Source: Terriglobia bacterium (lineage in GTDB: Bacteria > Acidobacteriota > Terriglobia > Bryobacterales > UBA6623). Taken from it: DNA of 53,255 bases. Positions 24,543 to 33,811 of the stretch are shown here, one piece after another. Where the stretch lies: contig VXRL01000013.1 in the NCBI GenBank assembly GCA_009838515.1, positions 1 to 53,255 of the forward strand, given 5' to 3'. The position numbers and the translations under genes were made by a program. How positions within the stretch are numbered: the stretch's first letter is position 1; each line of letters opens with the position of its first letter. The notes below the pieces were generated by a model. That model was not told where the DNA came from. It saw only the letters and a list, made by a program, of their open reading frames with translations, and did not search any database.

Positions 24543-24785
24543 CTAGTACGGGCCCTCGTCACGAAGCTGATCGATCAAGTCGTCAGTAACGGGCCTTCCG
24601 CGTTTCGGGAGCGGGCGGATGCCGTAGAAATTGACATCCGCATCTTCCGCGTCACTGTGCGGATCACCGTTCAATCCCTTCCGGGCCAGTTCCGAGACCA
24701 CTGCTCCGATAGTGGTCCCGTTGCGACGCGCAAGGTCTCTGGCCGCGAGGAGCACGTCATCGTCGAGATTGATGGTGGTGCGCAT
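24543..24785 (-). CDS. vapB: Orphan VapB-like ribbon-helix-helix antitoxin
   Basis: An 80-residue protein, MRTTINLDDDVLLAARDLARRNGTTIGAVVSELARKGL, with the VapB DNA-binding domain and a tail containing FYGIRPLPKRGRPVTDDLIDQLRDEGPY that resembles the toxin-binding tails of VapB. Normally a VapC gene overlaps the stop codon; here the next bases downstream encode no PIN motif (VxxLxDxN) in any frame, so the toxin is missing. A TAGTAT hexamer at 24793-24798 ends seven bases before the ATG and could give a leaderless transcript. It may be a remnant or a lone antitoxin acting against other VapC proteins. Confidence 0.82.
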   Translation of the reverse strand: MRTTINLDDDVLLAARDLARRNGTTIGAVVSELARKGLNGDPHSDAEDADVNFYGIRPLPKRGRPVTDDLIDQLRDEGPY

Positions 24786-24792
24786 GCATCTG

Positions 24793-24798
24793 ATACTA
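24793..24798 (-). promoter_or_regulatory. -10-like hexamer just upstream of the orphan antitoxin
   Basis: TAGTAT on the minus strand, four of six with the consensus, seven bases before the ATG at 24785. No -35 seen. Confidence 0.3.
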
Positions 24799-24799
24799 G

Positions 24800-25459
24800 C
24801 TAATAGAGGCTGTACGCCTCCGCAGCATCCATGATCAGGTCCGCGGTGTTCGTGAGCCTGGCATAGGTTGCGTTCATTCGCTGTCGCAGGTAGCCCTCGG
24901 GATCGACAATCTGCGGAATGTGCATGCGAAATATGGCAGATCCGGCCATCCTCCTGAGCGACATCACGAGCTGGCCGGCTTCGATCCTCGGGTAGAACAC
25001 GCTTGCAAACGCGGGCAGGATGGTAGGCGTCACGAGGTCGTCAGCCATCGTGTCGTAGACCGCTACTAGAGAGCGGATCTCGGCTGCGAGCTCGCTCGAC
25101 AGCGGTTGGTCTCCGACTAAGGTAGCTACGAACCAGTTGTACTCAAGGGCTGCCACGCCAATCTCGAGCGACGTCAGTCTCGAAGCCCCCGTCGAAGTTC
25201 CGGCGATGCTGTCCAAGATTCCCTGAGCCGTCTCGAACCCGGGAATCGCCAGCTCTCCGCGCACGCCGAACAGTTGCCGCACACCATCGACGTCAAGGCC
25301 TTCCGTGCCGGTCAAGACCGGGGCTGTGATTTCCACGCGGTGGGCCGCTGCGACGGTCCTAGCGACCCTCTCAAACTCTGCCGGGAGCTCCGCTGACGAA
25401 GCTGTGACACCCCAGAGCGCTACCGATAGAACGATCTTCGTGATGACTGAGTCTCTCAT
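24800..25459 (-). CDS. Exported protein of unknown function
   Basis: A 219-residue protein starting MRDSVITKIVLSVALWGVTASSA, a signal peptide with likely cleavage after ASSA. The rest is largely helical (ARTVAAAHRVEITAPVL, VAALEYNWFVATLVG, AEIRSLVAVYDTMADDL, MSLRRMAGSAIFRMHIPQ, AYARLTNTADLIMDAAEA). No cysteine pairs or catalytic motifs are visible and I do not recognise the family. The start at 25459 is supported by GGGGAGG about nine bases upstream; a longer frame from 25501 is possible but would bury the signal peptide. It is divergent from the sulfatase at 25608. Confidence 0.65.
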   Translation of the reverse strand: MRDSVITKIVLSVALWGVTASSAELPAEFERVARTVAAAHRVEITAPVLTGTEGLDVDGVRQLFGVRGELAIPGFETAQGILDSIAGTSTGASRLTSLEIGVAALEYNWFVATLVGDQPLSSELAAEIRSLVAVYDTMADDLVTPTILPAFASVFYPRIEAGQLVMSLRRMAGSAIFRMHIPQIVDPEGYLRQRMNATYARLTNTADLIMDAAEAYSLY

Positions 25460-25607
25460 TCGAAATGCCTCCCCGCCACCGCTACACAAACCAGTTTTCA
25501 ATGAATGTGTTCGGCTGGCCGAGCTTCAGCGGCAGCGTAACACGAAGTCCTGCCGGCACTTGACGCAGAGAGAGATTCGATCGCACTTTGGGCCCTGCGG
25601 TGCGAGA

Positions 25608-27047
25608 ATGATGCCTGTGAGGCTCTCCCTGCTCGGGTTCGGCGCTCTTCTGTTTTGCTTTGTTTGCTCTTCAGGTGATGCTGCTGAAGCCTCAAGCGAC
25701 GTTGCTGAACCTCCGCCGAATATCGTCCTGATCATCTCCGACGACCACGGCTGGCCCGACTACGGCTTCATGGGCCATCCCGTGATCCACACTCCGAATC
25801 TGGATCGCCTCGCGTCGGAGTCAATGGTCTATACGAGGGGCTATGTGCCGGCTCCGCTGTGCCGCCCGAGCCTGGCGACGCTCGCGACTGGCCTGTACCC
25901 GCACCAGCACAAGATCACCGGCAACGATCCACCTAGCGAAAGGCCAGCAAGCGCGCGCGATGTCGAGCGCCGGGCTTCGATGGAGCGGGTCTACTCGCGG
26001 AACGAGAACGTCATGGAGCTGCTTAGGCGTTCCGGTTACGTGAGTCACCAGTCGGGGAAGTGGTGGGAGGGCAATCCTCTCGATCACGGGTTCACTGAGG
26101 CGATGACGCACGGTGACGTCACCCGAGGCGGGCGCCACGGCGACGACGGGCTGACAATCGGACGCGAAGGAATGGGCCCGATCTTCGACTTCATAGATTC
26201 GACCACCGCTGAGTGGAAGGAGGCCAAGTACCCGGGCCAGTGGTTCGTCGAGCCCGTCGATACCCCTTTCTTCATCTGGTACGGCGTGTTCTTGCCCCAC
26301 ACGCCGCACAACCCTCCCGAGCGGCTGTTGGGAAAGTATCTGACCCCGGACCGGCCCGAGCGGATCGCCAAGTACTACGCCATGGTGGAGTGGCTCGACG
26401 AAACCGTCGGAGAGCTCTTGGATTTTCTGGACAAGAAGAACCTCTCGAATACTGTGGTTCTCTACGTGGCCGATAACGGCTGGATCACGACTGAAGACCG
26501 CGCCGATCAGGCCACGGCACGAGCGAAGATGTCCCCCTACGAAATGGGTGTCCGTACGCCAATCATGGTCCGCTGGCCGGGAAAGGTTGAGCCCGGCCGC
26601 GACGACCGGACACTGGTCAGCAGCATCGACCTCGTCCCGACGATGCTTCAGGCTGCCGGCATCGAGCCCTCGGCGAACCTGCCGGGAATCAGCCTCCTGG
26701 ACGGTGAAGCACTTCAACAGCGGAAGCAAGTCTTCGGGGCTACATTCGCGCACACGGCAGTGAACGTCTTGGATACGGTCGCCAACCTCAAGTACCGCAC
26801 CGTCGTTCGGGAAGACGGCTGGAAGCTTGTTCTGCCCTACGCGCTGAACCGGGACGTGATGCACATGGCCCGGGGGCAGATTGCCGACTGGATGCGATTC
26901 GAGCCAGAACTCTACAACGTGCTCGAGGATCCGCACGAGACGAATGACTTGGCCGCCGAACACCCGGAACTGGTGGCGGAACTCCGCAAAGCCCTGCAGG
27001 ATTGGTGGCTGGTCCCGGAAGAGCTACCGGTCACGGGATCCGAATAG
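25608..27047 (+). CDS. Sulfatase with a CRPSL active-site motif
   Basis: A 479-residue sulfatase with an N-terminal signal (residues 5-27). Metal-site elements are present: LIISDDHGW (Asp45, Asp46), the VADNGWIT segment and HTPNLDRLA. The modification motif reads LCRPSLATLATGLYP: Cys85 is there but the arginine of CxPxR is Leu89. Many bacterial sulfatases with CRPSLA are known, so it may still mature, but the departure deserves note. GLYPHQHKITGNDPP follows, as in the heparan/choline-sulfatase-like group. Two adjacent ATGs (25608, 25611) are equivalent; upstream in-frame codons to 25305 overlap the divergent exported protein and are rejected. It lies 98 bases before the convergent Gfo/Idh gene. 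Confidence 0.88.
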   Translation: MMPVRLSLLGFGALLFCFVCSSGDAAEASSDVAEPPPNIVLIISDDHGWPDYGFMGHPVIHTPNLDRLASESMVYTRGYVPAPLCRPSLATLATGLYPHQHKITGNDPPSERPASARDVERRASMERVYSRNENVMELLRRSGYVSHQSGKWWEGNPLDHGFTEAMTHGDVTRGGRHGDDGLTIGREGMGPIFDFIDSTTAEWKEAKYPGQWFVEPVDTPFFIWYGVFLPHTPHNPPERLLGKYLTPDRPERIAKYYAMVEWLDETVGELLDFLDKKNLSNTVVLYVADNGWITTEDRADQATARAKMSPYEMGVRTPIMVRWPGKVEPGRDDRTLVSSIDLVPTMLQAAGIEPSANLPGISLLDGEALQQRKQVFGATFAHTAVNVLDTVANLKYRTVVREDGWKLVLPYALNRDVMHMARGQIADWMRFEPELYNVLEDPHETNDLAAEHPELVAELRKALQDWWLVPEELPVTGSE

Positions 27048-27145
27048 TCCGGGACGGGGTCCCTGTCGCTTCGAATCGTCCGGCAGAGTTCTTGCTTGGC
27101 GGATCACGAGCGGCGCGCCTTCTAGGTCCGAGCGGATCATTTCCC

Positions 27146-28378
27146 TCATTCCGATTGCGGGACTGTGACAAGGCGACCGCCGTTCGCGATCGACTCCCGC
27201 GCAGCCTCGCAGACTGCTTCGTTGTACCTGCTATTCGAAGGCGTGGCTACGATCCCCGCAGATTCGATCTCAGCAATGACAGCCCTCCGCTCGTCTTCTG
27301 AATCGGCCTCGCGTTCAACGCGTATGGCTTCTTCCACAATGTGCCTGACCGAACGCACCCCGTAGCCGGTTGGCACAAGCCCCGGCCCGCCAAGATCCTG
27401 ATACAGGAAGTAGTCCGGGCTGGGCTCGGCGTACTGCGTCCCGCCAGGTCCGGGGGCCAATTCGCCAAAGCTGTAAGCGATGCCTCGATACTGGTCCGAG
27501 TGCTCTAGCAGGGCCCCCCTGCCGCTTCCGGTGCAATACAGGGTCATTCCCTGCGTGTTCGGCCCCGGCGCGGCATCGGGAAAGCTCAACGAGTTCTGGA
27601 CATTTAAGCAGGCGCCGTTCTCCCACAACACGCGCGCGTCGGTCCACAAGTACCCTTGGTCGCCGTTCGGCAGATCGTCGAGAATTCCATAGACCGAGAC
27701 AGCTGTGGGCAACAATCCGGTGACAAAATGCACCAAGTCCACGTAATGGCAGCCGATGTACACGAAGGAATCGGTGGCGTCGGCGGCGAACCAGTTCTGA
27801 AAATTCGAGTCACGGTAATGCCATTTCTCCATCAGGCGCGCCGTCCCAAGCTTGAACTCGCCGAACTGGCCGCTGCGATAGCGGTCTCGCGCCATGATGC
27901 TCCTTGGATCGATGCGCTTGTGGTATTCCACGCCCACGAACAATCCCCGTGCGCGGGCTTCGCGCTCGATCTCAAGCGAGTCCGCGACCCGCAGCACGAG
28001 CGGCTTTACGCAGCAGACATGCTGGCTCGCGCGCAGTGCGTCAAGCACCACTCTTCGATGTAGCTGATCCGGCACTGCCACCACGACCACGCTGCGCTCA
28101 GGCAGCTCGGCGAGCAGAGACCGGTAGTGTTCAGGTCGTGGCTCGTCCGACGAGGCTGTCGGATCTAGCGCTGCCCGAAAACCGACGTCCGGAAAGGCGC
28201 GCTGGAGCGTGGGGGCCCGCGCGAGAGCCTCGACCGAGCTGTTGCGCCGGGAACAGACAGTGACTTCACCGACCGCACCTTCCCGCCGCATCTGCAGCAG
28301 CGCGGGCAGGATCTGGTCGTGAGCGATCATGCCCGCCCCTATCAGCAGGACCGGCGTGTCCGAAACGTGGCGGCTCAC
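27146..28378 (-). CDS. Gfo/Idh/MocA-family oxidoreductase
   Basis: About 410 residues with an N-terminal Rossmann dinucleotide fold (VLLIGAGMIAHDQILPAL) and the second-strand basic patch CSRRNSS, then VVAVPDQLHRRVVLDAL and HVCCVKPLVLR, where the CxKP matches the EKP of the family with Glu replaced by Val-Lys-Pro context (CVKP). GVEYHKRIDPRS gives the catalytic-type His. Members oxidise or reduce sugars and inositols with NAD(P). The downstream C-terminal domain includes YIGCHYVDLVHFVTG. Start is ambiguous: GTG at 28378 has an AAGAGA just upstream, GTG at 28405 would add nine residues. No leader. Substrate unknown. Confidence 0.8.
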   Translation of the reverse strand: MSRHVSDTPVLLIGAGMIAHDQILPALLQMRREGAVGEVTVCSRRNSSVEALARAPTLQRAFPDVGFRAALDPTASSDEPRPEHYRSLLAELPERSVVVVAVPDQLHRRVVLDALRASQHVCCVKPLVLRVADSLEIEREARARGLFVGVEYHKRIDPRSIMARDRYRSGQFGEFKLGTARLMEKWHYRDSNFQNWFAADATDSFVYIGCHYVDLVHFVTGLLPTAVSVYGILDDLPNGDQGYLWTDARVLWENGACLNVQNSLSFPDAAPGPNTQGMTLYCTGSGRGALLEHSDQYRGIAYSFGELAPGPGGTQYAEPSPDYFLYQDLGGPGLVPTGYGVRSVRHIVEEAIRVEREADSEDERRAVIAEIESAGIVATPSNSRYNEAVCEAARESIANGGRLVTVPQSE

Positions 28379-28540
28379 CCTATCTCTTGGGGATTGTAGC
28401 TTCACTGCTGTGGGTCAAACTGGCGGAAGATAGGCGCCGGAGGAGTGATCTTCTTGCATGGGTTGTTACCAGCCGGACTGCGGTCACGACCACACGTACG
28501 CTCAGCACGAGCCGCATTTCCGTCCATCGCCGATACGGTC

Positions 28541-29734
28541 TCACCACGGGGTCGAGCGTTCCGCATGGACATGGTCGGGCAGTCTGTAGCTGATGCCTTC
28601 CTCGTCGAACTCTGACACCTCCATCAGACCAGTGAAGTTGGTGTAGTTGTTCTGCCGGGCGAGTCCGGGGAAGAGCTTGCCCATGAGCCGGTTGTAGTAG
28701 CCCTGTATGCGAAACCACGGCAACACGCCGAAGGTCGATTGGGACGGGTACTTCAAAGCGTCAGCGAGCTCGTTACCGATGAGTGCACGAGAGACGCTGT
28801 AAACGTATGTCGACAAATCACGGCGAGATTTCGGGTCCGTTATTCCGGCAACTAAAGGAGCAGAATTGATAAGAGAATTAGCCATTGAAATTGAGTCCTC
28901 ATCGACCTCCGGTTCACAGAGATATCCAATCTTGAAGATCTTTAGCGCTTCGTCCTTATCCCGAAATAGAATAGTCTCAGGTATACCCATCAGTAAGCCT
29001 GAGTAGCGCCAAATTTGCAAGAAACTCTGTGCTTCCTCCTCTGTGAATCTTGCTCCGAGGCTCTTCATGTGTTCCAGCAACCGCGCCGAAAACGCTGTAA
29101 TCGAATAGCCCACATGTGCCGAACTGATGGGTGCGCCCCACGACTGAGTTTCCCAGTCATCAGAGTGCTTCAGGAGGTGCCTAACTTGTGCATGGACCAG
29201 CCGCACGCGAACGGAGAGTTTCCATCCGTCCCCATCCCGTAACAGCCCACCAGGCATGAAAATCTCGATCATGTGCCGGTTGTTTTGCTTTAATCGTCGA
29301 ACTCCTGTGTCACGAACCCGTCCAGTAATAAAGAATGACTTGCTAATGTTTGTCGAGAACCCTTCAACCAACACGCCTCCCACAAATCCGGCCAGAACGA
29401 TCTTTGAATTCCGATGAAACATCTTTATTCCGGGAATAAACGATTCAAAATCAACCCAGTTTGGGACAGAAGATATCCTCTCAAAAAAGTCCTTCAAAAT
29501 AGACGGGGCATCAACTAGATGCTCTTCGTCTCGATCCATCGCAGCATTGATGTATCGTGCCGAGAGAGTCGGATCGAGTGTCGCCAACGCTTCGATCACG
29601 GCGTCGGCTTCGGGATCCTCAACTGTAGTGTGTGTGATGTAATTGGCAGCGATATCTGGATCGATTTTGCATGCTTCCTGAAACCCTTCGACGTAACACG
29701 TCGGCATGTGATTCGGCTCGGAGGGCATGCTCAT
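28541..29734 (-). CDS. MpaB/DUF2236-family (rubber-oxygenase-like) protein, low GC
   Basis: A 397-residue all-helical protein of the DUF2236/MpaB group, which includes the haem-dependent latex-clearing oxygenase Lcp and fungal MpaB. Visible family features are SKSFFITGRVRDTGVRRLKQNNRHM, RVRLVHAQVRHLL (candidate haem-ligand His), WGAPISSAHVGYSITAFS and the long helices after it. The reaction in this protein is unknown; related enzymes cleave polyisoprene or act on meroterpenoids. Codon use differs sharply from the neighbours: the 60 bases at 28861-28920 have 25 G/C, against 44 of 60 at 28201-28260. That suggests recent horizontal transfer. No leader. It is flanked by long non-coding DNA on its 5' side. 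Confidence 0.78.
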   Translation of the reverse strand: MSMPSEPNHMPTCYVEGFQEACKIDPDIAANYITHTTVEDPEADAVIEALATLDPTLSARYINAAMDRDEEHLVDAPSILKDFFERISSVPNWVDFESFIPGIKMFHRNSKIVLAGFVGGVLVEGFSTNISKSFFITGRVRDTGVRRLKQNNRHMIEIFMPGGLLRDGDGWKLSVRVRLVHAQVRHLLKHSDDWETQSWGAPISSAHVGYSITAFSARLLEHMKSLGARFTEEEAQSFLQIWRYSGLLMGIPETILFRDKDEALKIFKIGYLCEPEVDEDSISMANSLINSAPLVAGITDPKSRRDLSTYVYSVSRALIGNELADALKYPSQSTFGVLPWFRIQGYYNRLMGKLFPGLARQNNYTNFTGLMEVSEFDEEGISYRLPDHVHAERSTPW

Positions 29735-30547
29735 GTCAAGCCACTTCCGGATCCCTGATGACTCTGTGCCGACCCGCCTGCCGGAACAGCAGAGGCGAGA
29801 GGCCTTCGCGTTGCCTACCGAACCCTCCGGATTGCGCTCCCACCCGACCTATCGCCGGAGGAAGGCCTCGCTCTTCGATGCGGATCCTGAGGGACTGCTC
29901 AATGCCAACTGGTATAGCGTTTCTGTGGAGTGCTACGTCGACCGCGGTAGCGCGAGCAGAGCAACTCAGTCGACTCGATTCCCGCATGTGGCCCTCATCC
30001 GGAGTATGCTCCCAACGTGACTGAGCCCCTGTCAGAAGAATGCTCTTCTTGAAACGTCTGGAACTCACGGCGATGGCTCTTGCCGCTGTGCTTCTGGGCG
30101 GGGTCCACGCGTGCGCGACACGAAAGACACGAAAGGGAAATCCAAGTGGCATGATTCTATCACAACGTTTCTCTTCCAGCCTGTAGTTAGAGCCCTGGTT
30201 CGCTTCGACTGGACCCGACCCGACTAGGATCGCCCAGCCTGACCGACCCGCCAGTCGCGAACATCGCTAGTAGCATGGCGGTCTCCGGGTGTCCTCCAAG
30301 AAAAAGGTTGGACTGGGGGACGAACTGCGGGCGCTAGGCAGGGACTGCAGAATCCTGCTACACCGCGGTCGAGTCTACCGACGGTGTCTGTGGCGAGAGG
30401 ACGCGACGCCAGAAACCGCCGCCAGCCGGTGGACCGGAAAACATCTCGGCGGCGCGGGTGTTGGACGCTTCAGCTGGGCGCAGTCGAGAGGGCGGGCTGC
30501 GGCAGTTTCCGCCTCGTGCGTGGAACGGGGGAAGGCCTGCCCGCGAG
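29735..30547. other. Long gene-poor stretch
   Basis: About 810 bases without a supported gene, between the low-GC oxygenase and the RND pump. Frames on both strands are Arg/Ser/Pro-rich. One plus-strand frame, 30040-30186, would encode 48 residues with a signal-like start and a cysteine (GGVHAC), but ends in a repeat (ACACGAAAG twice) and has no clear ribosome site. Possibly the scar of the insertion that brought in the oxygenase gene. Confidence 0.4.
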
Positions 30548-33500
30548 CTATTCGGGAACCGTGCGTGATGACTCGTTGGTCGGGTCCTTTTCGACACTGC
30601 CGTGCAGGAACCAGCGGGCTGCACGTCGGCAGTCGTCAAGGATCAGATAGAGAGCTGGCACCAGCAGCAATGTCACGAGCGTTGCGAACAACACCCCGTA
30701 GGCCAGCGCGACTGCCATCGGAATCAGGAACTGTGCTTGCAGATCGCTCTCGAACATCAGCGGAGATACACCGGCAGTTGTGGTCAAGGAGGTCAGGATG
30801 ATTGCCCTGAAGCGCGATTCGCCCGCTACGCGAACGGCCTCGAAGCGCGAACCTATCGTTCGGGCATGTTCTTGGACGAAGCTCACAAGGACTAGCGAGT
30901 CATTCACAACCACTCCGGCCAGCGCCACCACACCGCACGTAGAAATGAACGTCAGTGGGATTCCCATGATCACGTGGCCCCATATCGCCCCGATAGCCCC
31001 GAATGGCACGGCAGAGAGCACGATGACCGGTGCGACATAGCTCTTCAGGGGAACCGCAAGAGTCACGAACATCACGCAGAGAGCGATCGCCAGCGCTACT
31101 GCCAGAGCCTCGGTGGCCTCGATCAACTCGGCTTGATCGCCAAGGAATGCGTATCGCACCGAATCGTGGTCTTCCAGAATTGCAGGAAGAAAGCTCGTGT
31201 CGAGGTCCGCTAGCACCTGCTGGCTGGTGGTCACCGACGTATCGACCGCCGCCAAGACATTGATCGACCGATTCCGGTCCACTCGAGTGATCGACGCCGG
31301 TCCGCGGCCGAGCGTTGCTTCCGCCACCGTTGAGAACGGAATCTCGTCCCCGCCCGGAACACGAAATCGCATGCCCTCGAGGTCGCCGACGGAACGCCGC
31401 TCCGTCTCTGGGTAGCGCACCATGACGCGAACGTCCTCCCGGCCTCGCTGGATTCGCTGGACTTCCTCCCCGAAGAATCCCTGTCTCACCTGTCGTCCGA
31501 TTTCTATCAGCGAAAGGCCCATGGTCTCGCCTTCGGGAGCGAGTGAGAGCTGGATTTCGGGCTTCGCGCCGCGAGAAGTATCGGTAACATCGAAGACTCC
31601 CGGATACTGCTCAAGCCGCTCCTTGGTCTTGTTCACCACCGCCTGCATCTCTTCCAGGTCCGCGCCGCTGAACTGGATGTCGATCGCCTTCCCTCCTCCA
31701 AACAACGCGTGTGTGATCGAGAGTTCGCTGGCCCCAGGAATCCGGCCGATCTTCTCCCGGAGCCGCTGGGCGATCTGCTCGGCTCGGATCGTCCGGGTTT
31801 CAGCTCGCTTCAACTCGATGTTCACTTCTGCCAAGTGCTCGCCCTTGGGCGGGTTGATCCGAGCGGTGGGACCGCCAAGCACAAGCTGGTACGGCTGCTC
31901 CCCGATCGAACTGAGGATGTGCCGGAACTGGTCGCTGCCCTCCTCGCGGGCGATCTCTTCGCGAAGTGCAAACGCGGCCTGCTCCACCCGCCCGACGGCG
32001 GCCCTGGTTGCGTCAACCGGAGCTTCCTGCGGCATCGTCACAAAGGCGACGACCTTGTCGGACTCGTCGGTAGGCAGCAGGATCACCTTGATGTGCCCGC
32101 TGGCAACGAAGGCACCGGTCAAGACCATGCAGGTCAGGGCGATCGCGAGAGTCAAGTACCTCCAGCGGAGCGCGGCCCCAAGTACAGGCCTGTAGAGTTT
32201 ATTGGCGATCCATTCGAGGGACTTCGAAAACCGGTCGCTCAAGCGATCCCAAGCACGGACAGCCCAGCCGCTCGAGCCGCCATTGCCGGACGGGCGGTGA
32301 GCCAAGTGGCCGGGCAGGACAAAGACCGATTCAACGAGCGAGAAGAACAGGACTGGTATGACGATCAACGGGATCACCACCATCAACTTCCCATTAGTTC
32401 CCGGAACGAAGAACATGGGCGCAAAGGAGACCATTGTGGTGAGTACTCCGAACACCACGGGTACGCACACCTCCCGCGTCCCCTCGATGGCCCCTCTCAC
32501 GCCTTGCTTGAACTGGGCTTGCTTGCTGTCGATGTTTTCGGCGACGACGATGGCATCATCGACCACGATGCCCAGCACTAAGATGAATGCCAGCAGCGAG
32601 ATCATGTTGATCGTCACATCGAACGCGGGCATCAGCGCGAAAGCCCCCATGAACGAAACTGGAATGCCGATCGCAACCCACAACGCGAGTCTCAGGCGCA
32701 TGAACAAGGCCAAGACGACGAACACCAGGGCCAGTCCTGACAATGCGTTTTCGACGAGCAGGCGGGTCCGGCTCCGAAGGGTATAGGCCCAGTCTTGCCA
32801 CGCAGCCATCTTGATACCGTCCGGCAGCCTGGCGGTCGCGCCCTGCACATACGCATAGACAGCGTCCGCGATATCGGTTGCGCTTTCGTTCCCTACCCGG
32901 TAGACATTGAGAACTACGGCTGGCGTTCCGTCGAGCGCGGTCGACCTCGCGATCTCTTCCAATCCGTCGACCACCTGTGCCACATCGCCCACGCGAATCA
33001 TGGTTCCGTCAGGCCGTCTGACGACGGGCAGCGCTTCGAACTGAACTCCGGTGTCGGCCCGTCCGCTCGTCCGGAGCATGATCTCGCCACCAGGGGTCTT
33101 GACAGATCCTCCGGGCAAATCGACCGAAGACCGACGGACGGCGGCTGCGACGTCGTCGAACGTCAGGCCCCAGCGCCGCATTGCCTGTTCTGAAACCTCG
33201 ATCGAGATCTCGTAAGGGGGAACATTGGCCATCTCGACCTGAGAAATCTCGGGGAGAGCCTCGAGATCCCGCCGGGCCTGCTCTCCGATTCTCTTGAGCG
33301 TGGGCAAGTCCGCAGCCCCGTACATGACCACGCCGATTACTTCAACTCGTAGCGGAATCGAGCGGACTACGGGTCTCCCCGCATCTTCGGGAAAGGCCTC
33401 TATGCCGTCGACCTTGGATTTAATTTCTTCACGAATCTCATCGATGTCGTATCCAGACCGAACCTCAACTACAGCGACGCCCACTCCCTCGTCAGCCGTC

Positions 33501-33811
33501 GACGTGATCTTGTTGACTCCCTCGATTCCCTGAAGCGCTTCCTCGACCAGAACGCATATCGATTCCTCCACATCTGGGGGAGAGGCGCCTCGATAGGGAA
33601 CCGATACCGTTACGACGTCAAGAGTGACATCGGGGAACAGGGTCGAGTTCAGACCGGCGATGGAGAGTCCGCCCGCTGCAACGATGACAAATAGCAACAG
33701 GTTGCCGACGACGCCGTTCCGCGCGCACCATGCGACTGGGCCGTTCACCGAGCTCCTCCGCTGGCTGTCGGCTCGAGCCTCATTCGCTGCACGCCTCGGA
33801 AACGCCTTCAA
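30548..33811 (-). CDS. RND-family efflux permease
   Basis: A 1087-residue RND transporter (AcrB/HAE1-like or heavy-metal branch): N-terminal membrane span (GNLLLFVIVAAGGLSIAG), two large periplasmic loops and two clusters of membrane spans, each with the conserved run GIVVDDAIVVAENI (about residues 410-423, aspartates of the proton relay) and in the second half VALAGVVVNDSLVLVSFV. Fold and length are normal. It is a proton-driven exporter. No adaptor gene is adjacent; the partial adaptor at the left edge is 30 kb away. A 423-base gap lies upstream. The substrate (drug, metal, lipid) cannot be told. Start ATG 33811 gives a 26-residue cytoplasmic N-terminus. Confidence 0.92.
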   Translation of the reverse strand: MKAFPRRAANEARADSQRRSSVNGPVAWCARNGVVGNLLLFVIVAAGGLSIAGLNSTLFPDVTLDVVTVSVPYRGASPPDVEESICVLVEEALQGIEGVNKITSTADEGVGVAVVEVRSGYDIDEIREEIKSKVDGIEAFPEDAGRPVVRSIPLRVEVIGVVMYGAADLPTLKRIGEQARRDLEALPEISQVEMANVPPYEISIEVSEQAMRRWGLTFDDVAAAVRRSSVDLPGGSVKTPGGEIMLRTSGRADTGVQFEALPVVRRPDGTMIRVGDVAQVVDGLEEIARSTALDGTPAVVLNVYRVGNESATDIADAVYAYVQGATARLPDGIKMAAWQDWAYTLRSRTRLLVENALSGLALVFVVLALFMRLRLALWVAIGIPVSFMGAFALMPAFDVTINMISLLAFILVLGIVVDDAIVVAENIDSKQAQFKQGVRGAIEGTREVCVPVVFGVLTTMVSFAPMFFVPGTNGKLMVVIPLIVIPVLFFSLVESVFVLPGHLAHRPSGNGGSSGWAVRAWDRLSDRFSKSLEWIANKLYRPVLGAALRWRYLTLAIALTCMVLTGAFVASGHIKVILLPTDESDKVVAFVTMPQEAPVDATRAAVGRVEQAAFALREEIAREEGSDQFRHILSSIGEQPYQLVLGGPTARINPPKGEHLAEVNIELKRAETRTIRAEQIAQRLREKIGRIPGASELSITHALFGGGKAIDIQFSGADLEEMQAVVNKTKERLEQYPGVFDVTDTSRGAKPEIQLSLAPEGETMGLSLIEIGRQVRQGFFGEEVQRIQRGREDVRVMVRYPETERRSVGDLEGMRFRVPGGDEIPFSTVAEATLGRGPASITRVDRNRSINVLAAVDTSVTTSQQVLADLDTSFLPAILEDHDSVRYAFLGDQAELIEATEALAVALAIALCVMFVTLAVPLKSYVAPVIVLSAVPFGAIGAIWGHVIMGIPLTFISTCGVVALAGVVVNDSLVLVSFVQEHARTIGSRFEAVRVAGESRFRAIILTSLTTTAGVSPLMFESDLQAQFLIPMAVALAYGVLFATLVTLLLVPALYLILDDCRRAARWFLHGSVEKDPTNESSRTVPE

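Noticed and set aside
29736..30152. 138-residue minus-strand frame upstream of the low-GC oxygenase
   Set aside because: No motif, no ribosome site, composition typical of non-coding high-GC sequence.
30040..30186. 48-residue plus-strand frame with a signal-like start and cysteine
   Set aside because: No clear ribosome site, ends in a short ACACGAAAG repeat and no known family; too weak to list as a gene.
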